Assembly: GCA_035293945.1 (NCBI GenBank)
Contig: DATGLV010000025.1
Location: 62,001 to 126,000 of the forward strand
DNA: 64,000 nt
Source: VAZQ01 sp035293945
GTDB lineage: Bacteria; Pseudomonadota; Alphaproteobacteria; Rhizobiales; Xanthobacteraceae
Direction: 5' to 3'
Positions 50,628-59,176 of the stretch are shown one piece after another; position 1 is the first letter of the stretch, and the number at the start of each line of letters is the position of its first letter. Under the pieces are notes generated by a model that was given only the letters and a program-made list of their open reading frames with translations, was not told the origin of the DNA and did no database searches. A program made the position numbers and the translations under genes.

Positions 50628-51832
50628 ACCCGTTCCTCGTCGTGCGCGCCACCATCGCCCGCCATCGCGGAACATACCTGCTGTTCATCCTCTTGGTCGC
50701 GATCGCGACCGCGATCGGGGTCGGCATCACCACCCAGGAAGCGGCGCTACGCATCGGCAGCGCCCGCGCCGCCGACAAGTTCGACCTGGTGGTGGCAGCC
50801 CCCGGCAGCGAGACCGACGTGGTGCTGGCGGCGATTTATCTCAGGCCCGGCACGGTGCCGCTGCTCGACCCCTCGATGGTCGGCAAGGTGCTGAACGAGC
50901 CGCGCGCCAAGATTTCGGCACCGCTCGGCTTCGGCGACAATATCCACGGCTCGCCCATCGTCGGTACCGTGCCGGCCTTCGCCGATTATCTCTCCGGCGG
51001 ATTGCAGGAAGGGCGCGTCTTCGCCCGTGAGGACGAAGCAGTCGCCGGCGCCGCGGCGCCGGTCGCCATGGGCGAAAGCTTCCATCCCAACCATGGCCGC
51101 AACCCATTCCTTGCTCCCGGTGCCGAGCAGCATGCCGAGACACTGACGGTGGTCGGGCGCATGAAACCGACCGGAACCCCGTGGGACAATTCGGTGATCG
51201 TGCCGATCGAGTCGGTCTGGCGCGTGCACGGCCTTCCCGTCGGCCACGCGGACGGGGACACCCATATCGGGCCGCCGTTCGATCCCGCGCATGTGCCGGG
51301 CGTGCCGGCGATCGTGATCAAGCCGGACACCATCAATGCCGCCTACGGGCTGCGCAATCTCTATCGCACGCCGCTCAGCATGGCGTTCTTTCCGGCCGAA
51401 GCCCTGATCCGGCTTTACGAAGTGCTCGGCGACATCCGCGAGCTCATGAGCTGGCTCGCCTTGGCGACCCAGGGCCTGGTGGTGATCGCCATGCTGGCGG
51501 GCGTCATGGCGATCCTCACCCTGCATCGCCGGCAGTTCGCGGTGCTGCGCGCGCTCGGCGCGCCGCGCCTTTACATTTTCCTCTGCGTCTGGGCTCAGAT
51601 CGCGGTGATTGCGGTTGCCGGCGCGCTGTTAGGCTTGCTGCTCGGCGCCGGCGCCGCCATGCTGATCTCGCACATGATCACGCGCGCGACCGGCATTGTG
51701 CTGCCGGCGGAGATCGGCCCCGACGAATGGTCACTGGTCGCCGGCATGATCGGCTTCGGCTTGATCGTCGCGACCGTGCCGGCCTTCATCAGCTATAGGC
51801 GGTCCGTCATCCAGTCGCTGACCGCGCAGTGA
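50624..51832 (+). CDS. FtsX-like ABC transporter permease
   Basis: 402 aa. One N-terminal membrane helix (~17-37, YLLFILLVAIATAIGVG), a large periplasmic domain (~40-270) and three membrane helices at the C-terminus (~285-395) as in MacB/LolC/FtsX permeases. The periplasmic domain includes GFGDNIHGSPIVGTVPAFADYL (in parts). Together with the ATPase it forms an efflux or lipoprotein-release type transporter; with DUF3299 a Zn or Cu system is plausible. Overlaps the ATPase stop by 4 nt. Confidence 0.85.
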   Translation: MNPFLVVRATIARHRGTYLLFILLVAIATAIGVGITTQEAALRIGSARAADKFDLVVAAPGSETDVVLAAIYLRPGTVPLLDPSMVGKVLNEPRAKISAPLGFGDNIHGSPIVGTVPAFADYLSGGLQEGRVFAREDEAVAGAAAPVAMGESFHPNHGRNPFLAPGAEQHAETLTVVGRMKPTGTPWDNSVIVPIESVWRVHGLPVGHADGDTHIGPPFDPAHVPGVPAIVIKPDTINAAYGLRNLYRTPLSMAFFPAEALIRLYEVLGDIRELMSWLALATQGLVVIAMLAGVMAILTLHRRQFAVLRALGAPRLYIFLCVWAQIAVIAVAGALLGLLLGAGAAMLISHMITRATGIVLPAEIGPDEWSLVAGMIGFGLIVATVPAFISYRRSVIQSLTAQ

Positions 51833-51950
51833 GCGAGGCGATCAATGCGCGATTGCCCTCTATTCCCATCGTCTGTAAGCTTTCGGCGTGAAGTTTTCCA
51901 CGTCATCGTCATGGAGCGCTCGCAAGAGGCGCGCGTCAGGGAGTCTAACC

Positions 51951-53744
51951 ATGCTCAGTGGTAATGTTCATCGCCTGCCCAAGTCCGCTCACCGGCTGAT
52001 CAAGCTCGCCGGCATTGCGCTCGCCGGCGCGTCGGTCATGGCGCTCGCCGCCTCCGCTCCGGCGGCGGAAGCCTACAAGCTCACGGTCAGCAAGGAGCGG
52101 CTCCTCAACGCGCAGAACGAGCCGCAGAACTGGCTGATGATGAACGGCGACTATTCCTCGCAACGGTATTCCAAGCTCACGCAGATCAATCGGGACAATG
52201 TCAAGAACATGCGGATGGTCTGGGCGCTGGCGCTCGGCGGCATGCAGGACATCGGACAGAACGGGCCGGAGAACGAGGTCAATCCGCTGATCGACAACGG
52301 CTACATGTACACGACTGATGGCTGGGGTACCGTCTACAAGATCGACGCGCGCGACCCTAATCATGGCGAGTATGTGTGGATCAGCAATTCGGGCGTCCGT
52401 CACGAAGGCAATGTTTCGCGCACTCGCGGCATCGCGCTGTGGGACGACAAGGTGATCGCCAATCTGCCGGACGGCCGCGTCATCGCCATCAATCGCGACA
52501 GCGGCGAGATCGTGTGGGACAAGAAGGTCGCGGTCGCCAACGAGTTCGGCAGCAAGGAGCGGTTCTTCACCGCACCGATGACCATCGATGGCAAGGTCCT
52601 GGTCGCCAACGGGGCCGGCGACGGCGCGACGCGCGGTTGGATCGCCGCGCTCGACGTGAACACCGGCAACGAGCTGTGGCGCTGGTACGCGGTGCCCAAG
52701 CCTGGCGAGCCGGGCAGCGAAACCTGGAAGGACAGCAACAATGCCTGGAAGACCGGCGGCGGCGGCATCTGGCAGACCGGCTCGTACGACCCGGCGAGCG
52801 GGCTCACCATCTGGGGCACCGGCAACCCGATCCCGCAGATGGATCCGCAGGCGCGGCCCGGCGACAATCTCTATACCGACTCGGTCGTGGCCCTCGACGT
52901 CAATACCGGCAAGCTCGCTTGGTACTTCCAGTACACGCCGAACGACGGCTGGGACTACGACGAGATCGGCGTGCACATGCTCTACGACGTCAACATCAAT
53001 GGCGAGAACCGGAAAGTGGTCGGCCATTTCGGCCGCAACGGTTTCTTCTACGAGCTCGATCGTAACAACGGCAGCTTCATCAGGGGCCAGCAATACGTCA
53101 ACGATCTGAACTGGACCAAGGGCCTCGATCCCAAGACGGGCAAGCCGGTCGAATACGATCCCAAGCTCGACGTGCAGACCTACGTGCCGGCGGCGCGCCA
53201 GCTGCGCGGCGACGGCATGAAGCGCACCTGCCCGACCTGGCACGGGGGCGTCGCCCACCAGCCGCCGGCCTATAATCCGATCAAGCACATCGCCTACGGA
53301 GTCGGCGCCGAAGGCTGCTTCTCGCAGAACGGCGCCAAGGTCGCATTCAAAGGTCCGGACGGCGGCATCGATGCCAAGAACAGCGAGAGGCGAACCTTCA
53401 CCAGCGATCTCTATTACGGCGCCGTCACGGCCTACGACACGGTCAACAACAAGGTCGTCGCCAAGGCGGTGCAGCCGATCGAGCTTCGCTCCGGGGCGCT
53501 GGACACCGCAGGCGGCGTGTTGTTCACCGCGACGCAGGACGGATGGGTCATCGCCTATGACGACGACACGCTACAGGAATTGTGGCGCTTCAACCTGGGC
53601 ACACCGCTCAAGGGCGCGCCGGTAACCTACGCGATCGGCCCCAAGCAATACCTCGCCGTGCAGTCGAGCGGACGCCATCTGCATCCGATCAAGTACGATA
53701 ACCTGCTCGACTCGAGCTATCTGTTCGTGTTCGCGCTGAACTGA
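51951..53744 (+). CDS. PQQ-dependent methanol/ethanol-type dehydrogenase, lanthanide-type signature
   Basis: 597 aa quinoprotein with an exported beta-propeller; signal peptide ends near AASAPAAEA. Catalytic/metal residues by alignment: D224 in GAGDGATRGW (canonical Glu is Asp), N292 in GTGNPIP, catalytic D335 and D337 in GWDYDEIG. The second Asp (DYD) is the mark of lanthanide-dependent enzymes (XoxF, ExaF/PedH), whereas Ca enzymes have Ala or Ser there. The vicinal Cys pair of methanol dehydrogenases is absent; only two Cys (KRTCPTW, EGCFSQ) exist. GGGAG precedes ATG 51951. Converges on a c-type cytochrome that could take its electrons. Confidence 0.85.
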   Translation: MLSGNVHRLPKSAHRLIKLAGIALAGASVMALAASAPAAEAYKLTVSKERLLNAQNEPQNWLMMNGDYSSQRYSKLTQINRDNVKNMRMVWALALGGMQDIGQNGPENEVNPLIDNGYMYTTDGWGTVYKIDARDPNHGEYVWISNSGVRHEGNVSRTRGIALWDDKVIANLPDGRVIAINRDSGEIVWDKKVAVANEFGSKERFFTAPMTIDGKVLVANGAGDGATRGWIAALDVNTGNELWRWYAVPKPGEPGSETWKDSNNAWKTGGGGIWQTGSYDPASGLTIWGTGNPIPQMDPQARPGDNLYTDSVVALDVNTGKLAWYFQYTPNDGWDYDEIGVHMLYDVNINGENRKVVGHFGRNGFFYELDRNNGSFIRGQQYVNDLNWTKGLDPKTGKPVEYDPKLDVQTYVPAARQLRGDGMKRTCPTWHGGVAHQPPAYNPIKHIAYGVGAEGCFSQNGAKVAFKGPDGGIDAKNSERRTFTSDLYYGAVTAYDTVNNKVVAKAVQPIELRSGALDTAGGVLFTATQDGWVIAYDDDTLQELWRFNLGTPLKGAPVTYAIGPKQYLAVQSSGRHLHPIKYDNLLDSSYLFVFALN

Positions 53745-53752
53745 GGCTGTCT

Positions 53753-53897
53753 GTAGGGTGGGCATTGCGCGACGAGGCGGTGCCCACTTCCTCGAGGGGG
53801 CGCAATGCCCACGCGAAGCGTTGCCGCGTGGGCAAAATCGCCTACATGCGCTCAGCCCAAGCGTCTACGGCACGGGCGGCGATTTTTCCCACCCTAC
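53753..53897. repeat. GTAGGGTGGG palindromic repeat
   Basis: GTAGGGTGGG (53753-53762) and CCCACCCTAC (53888-53897) are perfect inverted ends around ~125 nt that contain GCGCGACGAGGCGG and GCGTGGGCAAAAT-type arms. It separates the convergent PQQ dehydrogenase and cytochrome c genes and relates to the hairpin at 30111-30144. Confidence 0.7.
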
Positions 53898-53920
53898 GGC
53901 CCGCACGGTCGGCCGAGGGC

Positions 53921-54442
53921 CTACTTCGGCAAATCAGCGCAGGTCTCGTCTTCCTTGCCCCAGAAATCCACGCACTGGGCGTGGTTCATCGGTCCCTTGC
54001 CGATGACCTTGGCCATGAGGAAGTCTGCCAGGTAACCGATCTCGTTCGGCGCCAATGTCGCGGGCGGATCGAACATGGTGAGCTGCCGTGCCGTGAGATC
54101 GGCCTGCTTGAGGCCGTAGCAGCGGCCGTCGCTATAGGCGAACTTGTCGAACGCCGGCATGTCCGTGCCGGGACGCCCGCATTTGATGGTGGTGATCACG
54201 TTCTGCCGATCGAGCGTGCTGGCCCGCAGATCGGCCCCATCCGGCATCTGGTTGTCCATCTTGTGGCCGTCGCCCGCCCACCCATGACACGCCTGGCAAT
54301 GGGCGTCGCGGTGGAACAGCCGCTCCCCCGCGGCAATGTCCGCAGGATCAACACTTTGCGCTTGCGCGCCCATGGACGGGCAGACCGCATAGGCAAGGAC
54401 CATCAGGAAGCTCGCGAGGATTTGATTTTTCTGTTTCGACAC
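53921..54442 (-). CDS. c-type cytochrome (class I) with additional Cys
   Basis: 173 aa including an N-terminal signal peptide (GTG 54442: VSKQKNQILASFLMVLAYAV, cleaved near AQAQS). The haem site is CQACHGW, with a probable axial Met in DMPAFDKF. Further Cys pairs occur at TTIKCGRPG, GRCYGLK, HAQCVDF and ETCADL, pointing to disulfides. It is probably the electron acceptor of the convergent PQQ dehydrogenase. The frame is open to 54580, but GAGGGTG about 7 nt upstream of GTG 54442 favours that start. Confidence 0.83.
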   Translation of the reverse strand: MSKQKNQILASFLMVLAYAVCPSMGAQAQSVDPADIAAGERLFHRDAHCQACHGWAGDGHKMDNQMPDGADLRASTLDRQNVITTIKCGRPGTDMPAFDKFAYSDGRCYGLKQADLTARQLTMFDPPATLAPNEIGYLADFLMAKVIGKGPMNHAQCVDFWGKEDETCADLPK

Positions 54443-54657
54443 GCCGGTCACCCTCACTCTTTGGGACTCTCTGCAAGAAGGATTCTTCGCAAGATCGTTT
54501 GCCGTCGGATCAATCGCTGGTGCGACGCGCATTGGCGAGCCGATCCTTGCGGCGTTTTGCTGGGTTTCACAGGGGCTCAACTCATCTTACACTTTTTACT
54601 CTTTACACCGTGTGGCACCGTCACACTGTGCGGCACCGCGCAGTGGTCCATCGCGCA

Positions 54658-55425
54658 ATGGCTCTTCGAATGAACATGAACGTCTGCATTGGCGCAAGGC
54701 TTTCGGTCGTCCTTCTTTTATGGGCTGCCACGGCGAGCGCCCAGGAACCACGGCGGGCGACGGTATGGGATCTCAAGCTCGGCCAGCCGATTGCGGCGCA
54801 ACCCTCGGCGGAGGAATTCCGCGGCTTTGCGTGCGGCTCCAACGGCGGACCGCCGCGCCAGCGGCTGAAGGGCTGGAGCGATTTCGCACGCTGCCCGGCG
54901 GAGACGGACGGCTTGCATGAAGTCTATTTCGAATATGACGACGAGCTCGAATATATCGCCCGCGCCCGCGACCTCGAGCAGGAGGTGGCCCGCTGGGCCG
55001 GCACTACGGAGGCGAGCTTTCCGGTGGTCGTGTCCGCGCTGTTTGATTCCGTGGGCGTCCTCAAGGGAATTCGCATGGTCACCGATTCTCGCCCCGATTA
55101 TCGCAATGACACGATCGATGCCGATCTGCGCAAGCGCGACGACGCCTATCTGCTCGGGGGCCGTATGGCTGCACGATTCAATATCGACGCGAAGCGGGAT
55201 TGCACCGCGCGCCCGGCGGCCGAGGGCGAGAGCGCGGTCGGCGACCAGTTCATCAAACAATCATGCGAGCTTATCGACCGTGACCAGCATCGCAAGGTCG
55301 ATCTCAAGATCGATTTCTACCGAAAGCCGGGTCAGAGCGCGTTCAATCCGCAGATGCCGACGCAATTGACGCAAGGCCAGTTCGAGAGCTCGGCGCGGTT
55401 GGAGATTTACGAGACCGGGCAATAG
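54658..55425 (+). CDS. secreted protein of unknown function
   Basis: About 255 aa, with a signal peptide (CIGARLSVVLLLWAATASAQ). The mature domain is mixed alpha/beta: ATVWDLKLGQPIAAQPSAEEF, FACGSNGGPPRQRL, YFEYDDELEYIARARDLE and GIRMVTDSRPDYRND. No known domain was recognised. Four Cys (FACG, FARCP, RDCTA, QSCEL) may form two disulfides. The exact start is uncertain: ATGs at 54658, 54670 and 54676 all precede the signal core and none has a strong ribosome site. Confidence 0.65.
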   Translation: MALRMNMNVCIGARLSVVLLLWAATASAQEPRRATVWDLKLGQPIAAQPSAEEFRGFACGSNGGPPRQRLKGWSDFARCPAETDGLHEVYFEYDDELEYIARARDLEQEVARWAGTTEASFPVVVSALFDSVGVLKGIRMVTDSRPDYRNDTIDADLRKRDDAYLLGGRMAARFNIDAKRDCTARPAAEGESAVGDQFIKQSCELIDRDQHRKVDLKIDFYRKPGQSAFNPQMPTQLTQGQFESSARLEIYETGQ

Positions 55426-55441
55426 CGGCGCCCCGAGACGA

Positions 55442-55558
55442 CCTCGTCCTGAGGAGGCCGGCACTTTCGCCGGCCGTCTCGAAGGACGGCCGCAAGCTCG
55501 TCGCGTGCATCCATCCTTCGAGACGCATCGCGAAGGCGCGATGCTCCTCAGGATGAGG
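55442..55558. repeat. CCTCGTCCTGAGGAG palindromic repeat
   Basis: CCTCGTCCTGAGGAG (55442-55456) and CTCCTCAGGATGAGG (55544-55558) are inverted with one mismatch. Inner arms CGGCCGTCTCGAAGG and CCTTCGAGACG add a second stem. It fills the gap between two convergent genes and is a typical Bradyrhizobium intergenic element. Confidence 0.75.
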
Positions 55559-55585
55559 CCTTAGCTTGCATCAGGCTCACGCCGC

Positions 55586-56353
55586 TCACGGCCGGGTCGT
55601 GCCGTCGGGCATGGTCGTGTCCTTGAACATCGCCGCATCGAGCTTCGCATCGTAGAGATCGCCCTTGCGGAAGCTTGCGCCGGCGAGATTGGCGCGTGCG
55701 AAGTCGGCGCCGCGGAAAATGGCACCTTCGGCATCGGCATCGGTCAAATCGGCACCGGTAAGGCTCGCATCGTTGCATTCCGCACTGGTGAGGCGCGCTT
55801 CACCGAGCTTGGCGTCATCGAGCTTTGCCCCGCGCAGGAAAGCAAAATCGAGCGCCGCGCCCGTCAAATCGGCCCCGGTCAAGATCGCGTCGGGAAGGCG
55901 CGCCTTGCGCAAGTCGACTTCGCGCAGGATGGTCTTGCTCAAATCGGTGCGGGTGAAACGGGCGGTCCCCATCAGGGCATCGGTCAGGTCGGCACCGACA
56001 AGGCGCGCCGCATCGAGATTGGCAGCATAAAGCATCGCGTCGTGAAGATGCGCGCCGGACAAATCGGCGCGGCGCAGGTCAGCCTTGTTGAGATTGGCGC
56101 CGGTCAGGTCGGCTCCGGCAAGCTTGGCGCCGGAGAGATTGGCGTCATGAAAGGTCGCCTTCTGCAGGTTGGCGCCGGTCAAGTCGGCGCCGGAGAGATC
56201 GTGCCGCTTGAAATTGGCGCCGGAAAGGTCGCAACCACGGCACACGCGTGTGAGCCCGGCGAGAAAGTCGGCACGCTCGTCGGCACACGCGAAGCCAGCC
56301 GCCGCGGTCCAACACACCGTCAAAGCCACAAACAGGCGGAGATGCTTCGTCAT
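55586..56353 (-). CDS. exported pentapeptide-repeat protein
   Basis: 255 aa. A signal peptide (LRLFVALTVCWTAAAGF) precedes an uninterrupted run of pentapeptide repeats of the A(D/N)LxxA type from about residue 40 to 245 (for example LSGADLTGANLQKATF, LRRADLSGAHLHDAML), building a right-handed beta-helix about 40 units long. Before the repeat is CRGCDL, two Cys. Most characterised members (Qnr/MfpA) are cytoplasmic and mimic DNA, so the periplasmic location is different. Its start overlaps the stop of the binding-protein gene by 4 nt (56350-56353). Confidence 0.88.
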   Translation of the reverse strand: MTKHLRLFVALTVCWTAAAGFACADERADFLAGLTRVCRGCDLSGANFKRHDLSGADLTGANLQKATFHDANLSGAKLAGADLTGANLNKADLRRADLSGAHLHDAMLYAANLDAARLVGADLTDALMGTARFTRTDLSKTILREVDLRKARLPDAILTGADLTGAALDFAFLRGAKLDDAKLGEARLTSAECNDASLTGADLTDADAEGAIFRGADFARANLAGASFRKGDLYDAKLDAAMFKDTTMPDGTTRP

Positions 56354-57342
56354 TGATCCATCGTGCTGGCGGCAAAGATCTCGTCAAGCTTCATCAGCCG
56401 CGGGGTCAAACCCTGCTCGACCGAGTAGGTCGCGGCAGTTTCCAGTGTAAGGCGGTTGGCCGCAATGCCGTGCCGGATGATCGATTGCCGCAGCGCCTTG
56501 GCGGCCTCGGGCTCAATCAGACCGGCAGTCGCATGATAGTCGATATGCTCGATGCGGTGCTGGTTGGTGATTTCGTTCGCGGCCTCGAATGCCTTGAGCA
56601 GGTTCAGCACCACCCAGGGATGCTTCTCGGCGAGCTCGCGACGGATGACCATGCCGTGGTTGATCGGATAGATGTTAGTTTTGCGATAGAAACGTACGCC
56701 TTCGGCCCATGGGTCGGGAAACAGAAACTTGATGTCGCGATGATTGGCGAGATCGACGGTCGAGCGATCGACCAGATTCTTGTTCACGATATAGTGGATC
56801 ACGGCCTCGAGCTCGCCCGATAGCATCATCGAGCCGATGCTCTTCTCGGCGGGGATTTGCCGGATGGTCACGCCCGGCGGCGCCTTGAAGGCGGTCGCGC
56901 CGGCGTGGCTGTGCGTCGGCACCCGCTCCATGAAGAATTCCATCTCAGTGGGCGCGACGCCGAACTCGTGCTGCAGCACGCCGCGCGTCCACAGGGCCGC
57001 GGTCTGCTGATATTCCGGCACGCCCACCCTCCTCCCTTTCAGGTCCGACGGCCTGTCGATCTTGGCGTCGCGCCGCACCAGGATTTCGGTGTGGAAGAAT
57101 TTCCGCGTGGTGAAGACCGGCAGCCCAAGCCAGCGCTCGTCGCCGCCGGCACGCGCCATCAGCAGAGAAGAGACCGACATCTCCGACACATCGAAATCGC
57201 CGAAGCGCAGCTGCCGCCAGAACATCTCGGACGGATGCAGGACGGTCGGCACCAGCTCGATGCCGTCGGGTGCGACGGTGCCATCGAGGATCGGCCAGGT
57301 GCGCGGATTGGAGGATACGGCGAGGCTGAGTTGAAGTTTCAT
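56350..57342 (-). CDS. 4,5-dihydroxyphthalate decarboxylase-like / NMT1-fold protein
   Basis: About 330 aa, no signal peptide. Same family as the gene at 25951: SSNPRTWPILDGTVAPDGIELVPTV (in parts), FGDFDVSEMSVSSLLMARA, RKFFHTEILVRRDAKI and YPINHGMVIRR. ATG 57342 (MKLQLSL) is where similarity begins; the frame continues to 57426. Its end overlaps the pentapeptide-repeat gene start by 4 nt, so the two are co-transcribed. Whether it is an enzyme or a binding protein is open. Confidence 0.78.
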   Translation of the reverse strand: MKLQLSLAVSSNPRTWPILDGTVAPDGIELVPTVLHPSEMFWRQLRFGDFDVSEMSVSSLLMARAGGDERWLGLPVFTTRKFFHTEILVRRDAKIDRPSDLKGRRVGVPEYQQTAALWTRGVLQHEFGVAPTEMEFFMERVPTHSHAGATAFKAPPGVTIRQIPAEKSIGSMMLSGELEAVIHYIVNKNLVDRSTVDLANHRDIKFLFPDPWAEGVRFYRKTNIYPINHGMVIRRELAEKHPWVVLNLLKAFEAANEITNQHRIEHIDYHATAGLIEPEAAKALRQSIIRHGIAANRLTLETAATYSVEQGLTPRLMKLDEIFAASTMDQ

Positions 57343-57445
57343 GGCTTTGCGACGCGGCCTTCTTCCCGGGGCAATGAATCCGCTCGCTCCGAAAGCGAGG
57401 CTCGCGCGGTCTAACCGATCCGCCACGCGGCCTCAAGCCGGCGCG

Positions 57446-58504
57446 CTACTGTATTCGCAGGCCCTGCCGGCGCATCATCGCCTTGGTGTAATCGACCGCC
57501 TCCTCCGGCGTGTCGGCAAGCGTGTCGACCACGGTCTTGACGTCCTGCGCCGACATCGGCGTGAATCCTTCGCTCATCTTCTCGCCCTGGGCGAGGAACT
57601 CAGGCTCGACAGATAGCTTGTCGAATGCCTCCCGATAGGCGGCGAGCACATCGTCCGCCGTGCCGGGGGCGAGCGCGAGCCACTTATCCCCGGTATTGAG
57701 TGTGGTCCAGAGCTTGAAAGCCTTCTGGGCAACGGGGTCGGCGATCTTGCCTTTCATCAGATCGGGAAACAGCGGGGCGTTGCCGAAATCCGCGCGGCCG
57801 ACGACCCGCCCATCCTTCAGCGCGCCGGTCTGGTAGAGGATCTTGATCTGCCCGCGGTTGAGCCGCTCCTGGATTTGGAAAAAGTTTCCGGTTGAGGTCA
57901 TGTCGGCCTCGCCGCGGTCGAGCGCGAACAGGGTCTCGTTGGTGCCGCGATAGCCGGCGACCCAGGCGGCGTTCCAGCCCAGATATTCGATGCTCCAGAG
58001 GATCGGCTGGGTGCCGGGACGTGGCATCGCCTGCACCGAGCTGATCATCACCGGCTTTGCCTGCTTGTCGTAAAGGCGCGGCTCGGCCGCCGGGTTCACG
58101 AAGATCACCGAGCCGCCGCGGCCAAGGCCGCCGATCAGGCGAAAGGATTTGGGATCGTAGCGGGCATTGGCGTTGCGGAACACCACCGGATCGATGGTGG
58201 ATATCGAGCCCATGTAAAGGGTAAGACCGTCGGGGAGCGTGCGCTGCACGAAATAGTTCATGGCGGCGATGCCGCTGCCGCCGGGCATGTTCTGGGCCAC
58301 CACGCTCGGCTGGCCAGGTAGGTATTTGTGCAGATAGAGAGCGATCAGGCGGCCGGCCACATCGGTGCCGCCGCCCGGGTCATCCCCGATCAGCATCGTG
58401 ATGGTCTTGCCCTTGAACGAGGCCGGGTCTTGCGCCGCGACGGACGCGACCCCGACGACCGTGGCCGCAAAGGCCACTGCGGCCAATCTCGAGCACGCGA
58501 ACAT
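57446..58504 (-). CDS. Bug/TctC-type substrate-binding protein
   Basis: About 352 aa with signal peptide (SRLAAVAFAATVVGVAS, cleaved near VAAQD). Bug-family pattern: ITMLIGDDPGGGTDVAGRLIALYLHKYLPG (in parts), VVAQNMPGGSGIAAMNYF and DPKSFRLIGGLG. GGAG lies 8 nt before ATG 58504. It lacks neighbouring tctA/B. Its promoter region is shared with the divergent receiver protein gene at 58675 (170-nt gap). Confidence 0.85.
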   Translation of the reverse strand: MFACSRLAAVAFAATVVGVASVAAQDPASFKGKTITMLIGDDPGGGTDVAGRLIALYLHKYLPGQPSVVAQNMPGGSGIAAMNYFVQRTLPDGLTLYMGSISTIDPVVFRNANARYDPKSFRLIGGLGRGGSVIFVNPAAEPRLYDKQAKPVMISSVQAMPRPGTQPILWSIEYLGWNAAWVAGYRGTNETLFALDRGEADMTSTGNFFQIQERLNRGQIKILYQTGALKDGRVVGRADFGNAPLFPDLMKGKIADPVAQKAFKLWTTLNTGDKWLALAPGTADDVLAAYREAFDKLSVEPEFLAQGEKMSEGFTPMSAQDVKTVVDTLADTPEEAVDYTKAMMRRQGLRIQ

Positions 58505-58674
58505 CCCAAACACTCCGCCGAGGGTTGGTCGCAAAGCGTAAACCACAGGCCGCATGCTGTCATCGCCGGCAAATTGCCGGGTAGGCCGGTCGATCCAATC
58601 AGATCGTCGGCATTAAGTGATCCTTAGGTTGCAGGCTCTTAGCGTTTGCCGGCAACAACGCGGGGACTCCAGCT

Positions 58675-59148
58675 GTGAACACACAGGTGAATGAGTATGG
58701 CGTGCGGCTCGCTTTCGTGCTCGACGACGAGGCACGCTTGGGCCTGGCTCTTTGCAAGATGCTCGGCACTATCGGCATCGAGGCGCGACAGTTCGTCGAC
58801 CACGATTCCTTCCTGGGCCAGCTCGACCCCTGCAATCCCGATCTGGTCTTCCTCGATTTGGCGCTCGGGGAATCGGACGCGATCGACATCATTCACCAGC
58901 TCGAGCGGCGCAAGTTCCAGGGGCGGGTGATGCTGATCAGCGGCCGTGACATGGAAACGCTGCTAGAGGTCGAGCAGGTCGGCAAGGCACATGGCCTGCA
59001 CATGCTCCCCTCGCTGCCCAAGCCGTTCCGCATGGCCGACGTCAAGGAGTGCCTGCTGCCATCGCCGGCGCTGCAGCCCGATCTGGAGGACGATGACCTG
59101 TTCGAGCCGCTGCAGAAGATCGGCTTGACGCTGCGCTCAAAGGCGTGA
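58675..59148 (+). CDS. single-domain response regulator (receiver only)
   Basis: 157 aa. Receiver domain residues ~10-125: acid pair D17/D18 (FVLDDEA), phosphorylation site D61 (VFLDLAL), S/T in LISGRD and K in SLPKPF near 115. The remaining ~35 residues are acidic and show no output domain. It begins with GTG (58675); ATG does not occur until later. No histidine kinase is adjacent. It converges on the RND gene with 28 nt between stops. Confidence 0.85.
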   Translation: MNTQVNEYGVRLAFVLDDEARLGLALCKMLGTIGIEARQFVDHDSFLGQLDPCNPDLVFLDLALGESDAIDIIHQLERRKFQGRVMLISGRDMETLLEVEQVGKAHGLHMLPSLPKPFRMADVKECLLPSPALQPDLEDDDLFEPLQKIGLTLRSKA

Positions 59149-59176
59149 ACCCCGCCAATCCGCTGCGTGCCCGCCC

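Noticed and set aside
51945..53288. 447-aa leftward open frame over the PQQ dehydrogenase
   Set aside because: Antisense shadow; real gene has quinoprotein motifs.
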